DNA of 64,000 nt from positions 2,046,001 to 2,110,000 of the forward strand of contig NZ_CP072377.1 of the NCBI RefSeq assembly GCF_018128225.1, given 5' to 3'. The position numbers were made by a program, and so were the translations under genes. This document shows, piece after piece, positions 44,773 through 52,536 of this stretch. The notes below the pieces were generated by a model. It was not told the DNA's origin, searched no databases, and saw nothing but the letters and a program-made list of their open reading frames with translations. Source of the stretch: Leptotrichia sp. oral taxon 218 (GTDB taxonomy: Bacteria > Fusobacteriota > Fusobacteriia > Fusobacteriales > Leptotrichiaceae). Position 1 is the stretch's first letter; every line of letters begins with the position of its first letter.

Positions 44773-45540
44773 TTAAATAAAATTTATAAGTTTATCAATA
44801 TCAGAATAAATGTTTTTGTAATTCACAAAAGGTCTTTTTAGCACCAAAACAACTGTTCCAAATTCTTTACAGGCATCAATTTTTTCTTTTTCTCCGCCAG
44901 TTTTTCCACTTTCTTTTGTAATCAAAAAATCAATTTTAAAACTTTTAAGCATAGCTAAATTCAAATTTTTATCAACAGGCCCTTGAATTGCAATTATATT
45001 TTTAGGCAAATATCCAAGATTTTCTGCCTTTTGAATGGAAGAAGTTGTAGGAAGAATTCGAACAAAAAGATTATTTTTCTCGCCCATAACTTTTATTTCT
45101 TCCAAATTATTCGATCCCAATGTACTTAAAATATTTTTATTTTCATATTTTAAAACAAAGTCATTCATTTCTTGTAAAGTTTCAAATTTAAAGACATTTT
45201 CATCTCCATAATCAAGCATTTCCCGCTCAAATCTTACATATTTAATTCCAAGTTTTTGTGTAACATTCAAAATAGAGCGGCTCACATTTGCAGCATACGG
45301 ATGACTTGCATCGATGACAATATTTATATTTTTTTCGGTGATGACTTTTTCCATTTGCTCTTCATCCAATTTCTTACAAATTATTTGAATATTTTTTTTG
45401 CTATCTAAAGTATATTTTTTCAAAAGTTCTCCGCCGTAGGAAGTGGCAGTGCTAACAAGAATATCCTTTTTATTTTTCACACTGACGAGTTTTTCCAAAA
45501 TATCTCTTCCATCTTTTGTTCCGCCAATTATCCAAATCAT
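44773..45540 (-). CDS. cobK: Precorrin-6A/cobalt-precorrin-6A reductase
   Basis: The 255-residue protein shows MIWIIGGTKDGRDILEKL, TSYGGELLKKY, the signature VIDASHPYAANVSRSI near 75-90, and LITKESGKTGGEKEKI. It reduces the precorrin-6 macrocycle with NAD(P)H in corrin synthesis (CobK aerobic name, CbiJ anaerobic name). The rest of the corrin ring pathway is not in the window. It is the last gene of the minus-strand operon. Confidence 0.93.
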   Translation of the reverse strand: MIWIIGGTKDGRDILEKLVSVKNKKDILVSTATSYGGELLKKYTLDSKKNIQIICKKLDEEQMEKVITEKNINIVIDASHPYAANVSRSILNVTQKLGIKYVRFEREMLDYGDENVFKFETLQEMNDFVLKYENKNILSTLGSNNLEEIKVMGEKNNLFVRILPTTSSIQKAENLGYLPKNIIAIQGPVDKNLNLAMLKSFKIDFLITKESGKTGGEKEKIDACKEFGTVVLVLKRPFVNYKNIYSDIDKLINFI

Positions 45541-45593
45541 ATTTCTCTCTTTCCAAAATTTTTTATTAATTTTATTATAATTTTTAAATAATT

Positions 45594-46208
45594 CTATTGA
45601 AAAAATTTACCATTTTCAAAATAAAATACTCGGCATTCTCCATTTCCAATAAGTTTTCTTTCATCTAAATCGTCTGCTTCCCTGTTTTCAATATAGTTAA
45701 AGAAAAGCTCTAAAACAGTTCCGTGTGTGACAACCAAAATATTTCCGCTTTCGTGAGCTTTCACAATCTTGTCAAGTCCTTGTAAAAATCTAGTTAGTCC
45801 ATCTTTTAACTCTTCTCCACCAACATTTGTCGCACAGTAATTTTTAACATCATAAAAATAATTATGAGCTTCCTGCGGAGAAAAATCAAAAATCTCGCTA
45901 AAAGTCATCCCTTGCCATTTCCCAAAATAAATTTCATTAAGTTCAGGAATTTTTTGAAGTTCTGGTTTCTCATTTTTATTATCTTCTAAAATAATTTTTG
46001 CAGTTTCAACTGTTCTTCCCATTTGACTAGCATAAACAGCATCAAATTTAACATCTTCCAATTCTTTCGCAGTTTTCTTAACTTTTTCAATCCCTTTTTC
46101 TGTAAGTGGCGAATTCATCTGTCCCTGAAATTTTTCCAGAACATTCCATTCAGTTTGTCCATGTCTTACAATGTATAATTTTAATTTATTTTCTTTAATT
46201 TCTTTCAT
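45594..46208 (-). CDS. cobC: Histidine phosphatase family protein, probable alpha-ribazole phosphatase
   Basis: The 204-residue phosphoglycerate-mutase-like enzyme has the catalytic RHGQTEWN at residue 15, GQMNSPLTEKG, a YASQMGRTVETA loop and VVTHGTVLE with the second histidine. The position between cobK and cobT favours the CobC role, removal of the phosphate in the lower-ligand branch of cobalamin synthesis. Family members also hydrolyse other phosphates, so specificity is inferred from the neighbours. Confidence 0.8.
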   Translation of the reverse strand: MKEIKENKLKLYIVRHGQTEWNVLEKFQGQMNSPLTEKGIEKVKKTAKELEDVKFDAVYASQMGRTVETAKIILEDNKNEKPELQKIPELNEIYFGKWQGMTFSEIFDFSPQEAHNYFYDVKNYCATNVGGEELKDGLTRFLQGLDKIVKAHESGNILVVTHGTVLELFFNYIENREADDLDERKLIGNGECRVFYFENGKFFQ

Positions 46209-46386
46209 TTTTTATTTTTTTTTCCTTTCTCTTTTTCTTTCGTTTCTTTAATTTCTTTAAGTTATTTCTTTTCTTTCTTTTATATATATTTTTTTAAAAT
46301 TTATTTCTTTTTTTTTAAAATTTTAATTTTTAAATTTTAAATTCTTATATTTTATTTTTTTAATTAAGTCAATTGAGTTAAGTTAA

Positions 46387-47436
46387 TCAAACATCTGGAT
46401 AAGTTCTCACATCTTCAGTTATTCTACAAGCCGCTTCTATGATTGGAAACATCATAATAGCTCCAGTTCCTTCGCCAAGCTTCATATTCATCAGAAGTGG
46501 CGCGGTTAAATTAAGCTCACTCATAATATATTTCATCCCTGGCTCACAGCTCAAGTGCGAACCAATCATATAGTCACGAGCATTCGGACATAATTTTTGT
46601 GTAATTAATGCCGCAACAGCTGAGATAAAGCCGTCTATGACAACAGGAACGCCATTTTTAGCGCAACCTAAAAAAGTTCCAGACATTCCTGCAATATCCA
46701 GTCCGCCAACTTTGGAAAGCACGTCAATCGGATCTTTTTTATCAATTTTTTTAGTCAAAATCGCTCTTTTTATAACTTCTTTTTTATGTTCCAAAGTCTT
46801 TTTATTAATTCCGCTTCCAAATCCAACAATATCGTCCAGCGGCAAATCTGAAAAAACTTTTAAAATAGCGCTACTCGTCGAAGTATTTCCAATTCCCATT
46901 TCTCCAGTCGCAAAAAGATTATAATCTTTTTTCACAAATTCGTCCACCATTTTTATTCCAATTTCAATGGCAGATACAGCGGTTTCATAACTCATGGCAG
47001 CTTTGTCTGCAATATTATTTGTCCCAAATGGCATAAGTTTTTTGTCAATAATTCCTTCAAAATCAAATTTTTTTGAATTGCTTGAACTTTCATCAATTCC
47101 CAAGTCGACTACTTTTACATCAGCACCAAAACTTTTTGCCAGAGAATTTATCGAAGAAGTGCCGTTTAACATCGCTTCCACGACATATTGAGTTATGACT
47201 CTTTTGGATTTGCTCACTTTTTCACGCTCTACGCCATTGTCGGCTGCCATAACGAGCACCATCTTTTTTTTAGGACGATAATTTTGCCGCATTCCTTCCA
47301 GTCTTACTGCCAAATCTTCAATAATTCCAAGTCCTTTCGGAGTTTTTAGCAAAGAATCAAGTTTTTTTTCTTTTTCTTTCATTCGTTGTCTATTTGCCGC
47401 TTCAATTTGGGTCAAAGTTTTTTTCAAAATCTCCAT
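46387..47436 (-). CDS. cobT: Nicotinate-nucleotide--dimethylbenzimidazole phosphoribosyltransferase
   Basis: The 349-residue protein has VLVMAADNGVEREKVS, GEMGIGNTSTSSAIL, the central DPIDVLSKVGGLDIAGMSG, and MKLGEGTGAIMMFP with the catalytic Glu. It activates the lower-ligand base as its alpha-ribazole phosphate. The 178-base gap to cobC is poly-T-rich with nothing evident. Confidence 0.96.
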   Translation of the reverse strand: MEILKKTLTQIEAANRQRMKEKEKKLDSLLKTPKGLGIIEDLAVRLEGMRQNYRPKKKMVLVMAADNGVEREKVSKSKRVITQYVVEAMLNGTSSINSLAKSFGADVKVVDLGIDESSSNSKKFDFEGIIDKKLMPFGTNNIADKAAMSYETAVSAIEIGIKMVDEFVKKDYNLFATGEMGIGNTSTSSAILKVFSDLPLDDIVGFGSGINKKTLEHKKEVIKRAILTKKIDKKDPIDVLSKVGGLDIAGMSGTFLGCAKNGVPVVIDGFISAVAALITQKLCPNARDYMIGSHLSCEPGMKYIMSELNLTAPLLMNMKLGEGTGAIMMFPIIEAACRITEDVRTYPDV

Positions 47437-47457
47437 CTTTCTCCTAAATTTTTACTT

Positions 47458-48759
47458 TTACAAACTATTTTTTATTTTCTCAAATGCTTTTTCCAACGCA
47501 AAATAAAATTTTTCATAGTCTTCGTCGGAATGAACATAGGAAATGAAATGAGCTTCATATTTTGACGGCGGCACAATAATCCCATTTTCTAACATTGTGT
47601 CAAAATAAATGGCAAACATTTCATCACTTGTATCAATCGCATCTTCCAAATTTTCTATTTTATCCTTTGCAAAAAAGATTGTAAATAAGCTATTAACATA
47701 GTTCACAGTCGCAGGAATTTCATATTTTTGAATTAAGTTTTCTATTTTAGAAACCAATTCTTTCGTTCTTTTCTCCAAAGTCTTGTAAATTTCAGGATTT
47801 TCTTTCAAAATGGAAATCGTTTTAATTCCAGCTGCGACAGAAACTGGATTTCCAGAAAGAGTTCCAGCGTGATAAACATTTCCAACTGGTGAAATCAAAT
47901 CCATAATTTCTTTTTTTCCACCGAATGCACCAACTGGATATCCGCCACCAATGATTTTCCCAAGAGTGACCAAATCTGGCTGTATTCCAAACATTTCACA
48001 AGCGCCGCCAAGCGAAATTCTAAATCCAGTGATAACTTCGTCAAAAATTAGAACAATATTTTTTTTACGAGTAATTTCTCGCAAAAATTCCAAGAATTCT
48101 TTTGAAGTCTCAATAACTCCCATATTTGCTGGAATAGGTTCAACAATGACACAAGCGATGTCATTTTCATCTTCAATAATTTTTTTCGTTTTTTCAAAAT
48201 CTCCAAATGGAGCAGTTATTGTGTCTTTGGTTACGGCTTCAGTAATTCCATTGCTGTCCTGATGCTCAAAAGTAAGAAGTCCAGACCCCGCTTTTACAAG
48301 CAGTGAATCCGAATGTCCGTGATAACATCCTTCAAATTTCAAAATTTTATTCTTTTTCGTAAATGCACGAGAAAGTCTCACAGCCGCCATCGTAGCTTCA
48401 GTCCCAGAAGTTGTAAGCCTAATTTTTTCAATCGCAGGAAAACATTCTTTTACAAGCTCTGCCAATACAACTTCTTTTTTTGTTGGAAGTCCAAAAGATG
48501 TCCCTTTTTCCATCTCAGCTCTCACAACTTCAAGAACTTCAGGGTAATTATGTCCAAGTATCATAGGTCCCCAAGATCCAATCAGATCAATATATTCATT
48601 CCCATCTTCGTCAAAAAGTTTACTTCCTTTTGCACTTTCAATGAAAATAGGATAGTCTTTTTTTATGGATTGAAAAGCTCTAACTGGACTATTTACACCA
48701 CCTGGAATAGATTTTTTTGCTTCTTCAAAAATTTCTTTTGATTTATTTGTATTCATCAT
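47458..48759 (-). CDS. hemL: Glutamate-1-semialdehyde 2,1-aminomutase
   Basis: The 433-residue PLP enzyme makes 5-aminolevulinate, the tetrapyrrole precursor. It shows PGGVNSPVRAF, GSWGPMILGHNYPE, FEGCYHGHSDSLL, FDEVITGFR and TLGKIIGGGYPVGAFGG with the PLP-binding lysine. The ATG overlaps the stop of gmhB (ATGA), so the two are coupled. Its place next to cob genes fits supply of precursor for corrins. Confidence 0.97.
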   Translation of the reverse strand: MMNTNKSKEIFEEAKKSIPGGVNSPVRAFQSIKKDYPIFIESAKGSKLFDEDGNEYIDLIGSWGPMILGHNYPEVLEVVRAEMEKGTSFGLPTKKEVVLAELVKECFPAIEKIRLTTSGTEATMAAVRLSRAFTKKNKILKFEGCYHGHSDSLLVKAGSGLLTFEHQDSNGITEAVTKDTITAPFGDFEKTKKIIEDENDIACVIVEPIPANMGVIETSKEFLEFLREITRKKNIVLIFDEVITGFRISLGGACEMFGIQPDLVTLGKIIGGGYPVGAFGGKKEIMDLISPVGNVYHAGTLSGNPVSVAAGIKTISILKENPEIYKTLEKRTKELVSKIENLIQKYEIPATVNYVNSLFTIFFAKDKIENLEDAIDTSDEMFAIYFDTMLENGIIVPPSKYEAHFISYVHSDEDYEKFYFALEKAFEKIKNSL

Positions 48760-49325
48760 TTAATCGCTCCTTTTTCAATTAAGTTGGCAAATTCCAAAAT
48801 ATCGTCCGCAACAATAGAATCTAAGCCATTTTCTTTAAGTTTTGAAATATTTTTAACTCCGTATCCAGTTTTCACAAGAACAGTTTTCATTCCAAGCTTT
48901 TGTGCAGGAATCAAATCTGTCACTCTGTCGCCAATCATAAAAGAGTTTTTTTCATTTATTTCAAATTCTTTTATTGCCAACTCAAAATTTTTCGTATTTG
49001 GTTTCCGACATTCACAATTTTTTTTGTATTTCCCGATCCCATCAGGATGATGCGGACAAAAATATGACTTTTCAATTTTAATCCCCTTTTTTTGCAAATC
49101 TTCTTCAATAAATTTTTGCAATTTAAAGTAATCTTCTTCGCTGTAAAATCCTTTAGCAATCCCAGCTTGATTAGTAATAACAGCAAATTTATAACCCAAA
49201 TTTTTTAATTTTAGAAGACCCGAAATGACATTTTTTTCATATTCAAAATCTTCAATTTTATGAAGATAATTTTTTTCCACATTAATCACGCCATCTCTGT
49301 CGAGCAAAATAAATTTATTTTTCAT
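48756..49325 (-). CDS. gmhB: D-glycero-beta-D-manno-heptose 1,7-bisphosphate 7-phosphatase
   Basis: The 189-residue HAD phosphatase has DRDGVIN with nucleophile Asp9, TNQAG, the zinc loop CPHHPDG...CECRKP (four Cys/His ligands), and the MIGDRVTDL end motif. It makes heptose 1-phosphate for ADP-heptose, donor of the LPS core. It is first in an operon otherwise devoted to tetrapyrroles, an odd combination. Confidence 0.9.
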   Translation of the reverse strand: MKNKFILLDRDGVINVEKNYLHKIEDFEYEKNVISGLLKLKNLGYKFAVITNQAGIAKGFYSEEDYFKLQKFIEEDLQKKGIKIEKSYFCPHHPDGIGKYKKNCECRKPNTKNFELAIKEFEINEKNSFMIGDRVTDLIPAQKLGMKTVLVKTGYGVKNISKLKENGLDSIVADDILEFANLIEKGAIK

Positions 49326-49428
49326 ATTTTTTTACCTTCTTTCTCCTTTCTCTTTTTTTCTTTCTTTTTTAAATTTTTAAATTTTTTTATTTTTTTCTTT
49401 CTAAAAAAAAACAACCATTCTTACGCAA

Positions 49429-49457
49429 ATTATATAGAATTTGCTTCCAAAAATCAA
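49429..49457 (-). promoter_or_regulatory. Promoter of the gmhB-hemL-cob operon
   Basis: On the minus strand TTGATT (49452-49457) and TATAAT (49429-49434) are 17 bases apart, about 100 bases before gmhB. I could not see a cobalamin riboswitch between promoter and gene; the leader is poly-purine. Confidence 0.7.
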
Positions 49458-49478
49458 TAAATTCTTTTTACATTTCAG

Positions 49479-49507
49479 TTGAATTATGCTCTAATTTATG
49501 CTATACT
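49479..49507 (+). promoter_or_regulatory. Promoter of the polysaccharide locus
   Basis: TTGAAT (49479-49484), 17 bases, then TATACT (49502-49507) with TGC before it (extended -10), 41 bases before the sugar transferase start. It is divergent from the gmhB promoter. Confidence 0.75.
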
Positions 49508-49547
49508 TTTTATTGAGAAACTAAGAAGTTTTTAAGGGAAAAAAGAT

Positions 49548-50843
49548 ATGAAAATAAAAAAAATCGTTATAATTCGAACGATATATATTATTGTTCTCTA
49601 TTTAATTTACAATATACTGTTAAATAAATATGATTACACTACAAAGTATTTAACAAATTTTATCTTTTTAATTTTCATATTTATAAAATTTATTTTTGGA
49701 CAATTAGATTTTTATGCCGAAAGGTTTAGATTAAAAAATATTTTTGTAAATTTTTCAATTGATGCAATTTTTGCATTTGTGTTTTTTATCTTTTTAAGAA
49801 AATTAGAGATATTTTATGTTTTTGGTGCAGTTTTTATCTTTCAGTCAATATTTCGAAAAATAATATCTTCAATTTACATGAAAAAGAAAAATGTCTTAAT
49901 TTTTGGCTCAAACCACATTGAAAACAACATTCAGCAAGATATCATCAATAGTTTGGACTATAACTACATCGGTTATATTTCCAACAACAAAAGCCGTGCA
50001 ACAAAATATTTAATTGGAAATTACGATGAGATGGAAAAAATCATAAAAGAAAATAAAGTTGATCTTCTTGTAATTGTAAAAGATATGCAAAGTCCCAGTT
50101 TTAAAAAATATTTAAAGCGACTTTTTGAACTAAAAGTAAATGGACTGAAAGTTTTGAGCTATGAGATTTTTAACGAAGAAATTCAAAAAAAAATAGATGC
50201 AAGTAAAATTGACGAAGAGTGGTTACTGCAATCCAACGGTTTTGATATTTTAAATGACGGAATGCAAAAGAATATGAAGCGTGGAGCAGATTTAGTCATA
50301 GCTTCAACGCTAATGATTTTACTCTCACCAGTAGCACTAATTGCAGCAATTTTAATAAAATTGGAGTCAAAAGGTCCAATTATTTTCAAACAAGTAAGAA
50401 TCGGAGAAAATATGGTTCCATTTAAAGTTTACAAATTTAGAAGCATGAAAATACACGACCCCCAAAAATACTCAAAATATGCACAAGATAACGACAACAG
50501 AGTGACAAAAATCGGAAATTTTATGAGAAAGACAAGAATTGATGAGTTGCCACAGCTTTTTTGCATTTTAAAAGGAACAATGAGTTTTGTGGGTCCAAGA
50601 CCAGAATGGGATATTTTAGCCAAAGAGTACGAAAAACAAATACCATATTACAACTTAAGACACATGATAAAACCTGGACTAACAGGCTGGGCACAAGTGA
50701 TGTATCCCTACGGCGAAAATATTGAAGACACAAAAAGAAAATTAGAATATGATTTATACTATTTAAAACATCAGGATTTAATTTTGGATGTTTTAATAAT
50801 ATTAAAAACAGTTAAAGTAATACTTTTTGGAAAAGGGAAATAA
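49548..50843 (+). CDS. Polyprenyl glycosylphosphotransferase, WbaP/EpsE-like
   Basis: The 431-residue protein has N-terminal membrane helices (about 1-105), a Rossmann-like soluble region (KKKNVLIFGSN), and the C-terminal phosphoglycosyltransferase domain (about 240-431): KRGADLVIAS, PIIFKQVRIGENMVPFKVYKFRSMK, TRIDELPQLFCILKGTMSFVGPRPE. It puts the first sugar phosphate on undecaprenyl phosphate. The sugar could be glucose or galactose. It opens the surface-polysaccharide locus. Confidence 0.92.
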   Translation: MKIKKIVIIRTIYIIVLYLIYNILLNKYDYTTKYLTNFIFLIFIFIKFIFGQLDFYAERFRLKNIFVNFSIDAIFAFVFFIFLRKLEIFYVFGAVFIFQSIFRKIISSIYMKKKNVLIFGSNHIENNIQQDIINSLDYNYIGYISNNKSRATKYLIGNYDEMEKIIKENKVDLLVIVKDMQSPSFKKYLKRLFELKVNGLKVLSYEIFNEEIQKKIDASKIDEEWLLQSNGFDILNDGMQKNMKRGADLVIASTLMILLSPVALIAAILIKLESKGPIIFKQVRIGENMVPFKVYKFRSMKIHDPQKYSKYAQDNDNRVTKIGNFMRKTRIDELPQLFCILKGTMSFVGPRPEWDILAKEYEKQIPYYNLRHMIKPGLTGWAQVMYPYGENIEDTKRKLEYDLYYLKHQDLILDVLIILKTVKVILFGKGK

Positions 50844-50876
50844 AAGAAAATAGTTAAATAAAATTGGAGGATTTTT

Positions 50877-51740
50877 ATGAAAGGAATTATTTTAGCAGGA
50901 GGAAGTGGAACGAGGCTTTATCCTTTAACAAAGGCAATTTCAAAGCAAATTATGCCAATATACGATAAACCTATGATTTACTATCCATTGTCAGTATTGA
51001 TGTTGGCAAATATAAGAGAAATTTTGATTATTTCTACTCCTAGAGATCTGCCAGTGTTTAAAGAATTATTGGGAGATGGGAGTCAGTTGGGCTTGAAGTT
51101 AGAATATAAAGTACAGAAACATCCAAATGGCTTAGCTGAAGCATTCATAATAGGTGAAGAGTTTATAGGAAATGACAATGTTTGCTTAATTTTAGGAGAT
51201 AACATCTTTTACGGCAGCGGTCTTTCAGGATTACTGGAAGAAGCATCAAAGTTAGAAGAAGGAGCAGTAGTATTTGGTTATCCCGTAAAAGACCCAAGAG
51301 CCTACGGAGTTGTAGAATTTGACAAAAATGGAAAAGCAATTTCATTGGAAGAAAAGCCAGAAAATCCAAAATCAAATTATGCAATACCCGGATTGTACTT
51401 CTATGATAATACGGTACTAAAAAAAGTAAAATCAATAAAACCTTCAGCAAGAGAGGAATTAGAAATTACATCTGTAAATGAAAAATATTTGGAAGAGGGC
51501 AAATTAAGCGTAAAAAAATTTGGAAGAGGCGTAGCTTGGCTTGATACTGGTACTCACGAAGCCTTATTGGAAGCAGCAAATTTTGTGCAAACTGTCCAGA
51601 AAAGACAAGGATTTTACATCGCTTGTATCGAGGAGATTGCTTATCAAAAAGGGTGGATAGGTGAAGAGGAAGTGAGAGAATTGGCGAAGGTTATGATGAA
51701 AACTGAGTATGGGAAATATTTGATTGATTTGAAAAAATAA
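50877..51740 (+). CDS. rmlA: Glucose-1-phosphate thymidylyltransferase RmlA
   Basis: The 287-residue protein has [41 protein letters not shown], and [13 protein letters not shown]. It makes dTDP-glucose, the starting point of dTDP-rhamnose and related deoxy sugars. rmlB, rmlC and rmlD are not in this window and may lie beyond it. The RgpF-like proteins downstream agree with a rhamnose polymer. Confidence 0.96.
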   Translation: MKGIILAGGSGTRLYPLTKAISKQIMPIYDKPMIYYPLSVLMLANIREILIISTPRDLPVFKELLGDGSQLGLKLEYKVQKHPNGLAEAFIIGEEFIGNDNVCLILGDNIFYGSGLSGLLEEASKLEEGAVVFGYPVKDPRAYGVVEFDKNGKAISLEEKPENPKSNYAIPGLYFYDNTVLKKVKSIKPSAREELEITSVNEKYLEEGKLSVKKFGRGVAWLDTGTHEALLEAANFVQTVQKRQGFYIACIEEIAYQKGWIGEEEVRELAKVMMKTEYGKYLIDLKK

Positions 51741-51756
51741 AGAAAGTGAGAAATTA

Positions 51757-52518
51757 ATGGAGATATTCAAATATAGAAATCTTATAAAAGAATTAGTTAT
51801 TAGAGATATAAAAGTGAAATATAAAAAATCTATTTTGGGGATATTATGGAGTATTTTAAATCCACTTTTAATGATGATGGTTATGACAGTTGTATTTTCA
51901 ACTATATTTAAATCCTCTATACCAAATTTTCCTATGTATTTAATAATAGGACAAACGCTTTTTACTTTTTTTAGTGAAACTACAAATATGGCATTAATGT
52001 CAATAATTTATAGTGCAGGGTTAATAAAAAAAGTATATATTCCAAAATATATATTTCCATTCTCGAAAAGTTTATTTGCTCTAAGTAATCTTTTCTTTTC
52101 GCTAATAGCTGTATTTATAGTTGCTATTTTTACAAAAATTGAGTTTAGTTTTTATATACTGCTTTTTCCACTTCCAATTTTTTTGTTATTTTTATTTTCA
52201 TTTGGAATAGGATTAATAGTAGCTACATATTCTGTATTTTTTAGAGATATTGCTCATTTATATCAAATATTATTATTAATATGGACATATGTAACTCCTA
52301 TATTTTATCCTATAACAATATTACCAGGAAATCTTGTAAAAACAATTTTATATAATCCACTATTTTGTTATATAACATTTGCAAGAGATTTAATTTTAGA
52401 AAGGAAAATAAGTGATATTAAATTGGTTTCATTATGTTTTTTGTATTCTTTAGTAAGTATGATATTAGGAATGTATATATTTAAAAAAAATGAAAAACAA
52501 TTTATCTTTTACATATAA
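51757..52518 (+). CDS. wzm: ABC-2 type polysaccharide export permease
   Basis: The 253-residue membrane protein has about six hydrophobic segments. KELVIRDIKVKYKKSILGILWSILNPLLMM near the start and WTYVTPIFYPITILPGN later match Wzm/RfbA/TagG exporters. It carries undecaprenyl-linked glycan across the inner membrane with the ATPase encoded in the next gene as part of a fusion. Confidence 0.92.
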   Translation: MEIFKYRNLIKELVIRDIKVKYKKSILGILWSILNPLLMMMVMTVVFSTIFKSSIPNFPMYLIIGQTLFTFFSETTNMALMSIIYSAGLIKKVYIPKYIFPFSKSLFALSNLFFSLIAVFIVAIFTKIEFSFYILLFPLPIFLLFLFSFGIGLIVATYSVFFRDIAHLYQILLLIWTYVTPIFYPITILPGNLVKTILYNPLFCYITFARDLILERKISDIKLVSLCFLYSLVSMILGMYIFKKNEKQFIFYI

Positions 52519-52536
52519 CTGAAAGGGAAATAAATA

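Noticed and set aside
49326-49450. Cobalamin riboswitch upstream of the cob operon
   Set aside because: I looked for a conserved B12-box pattern and found only poly-purine/poly-pyrimidine sequence.
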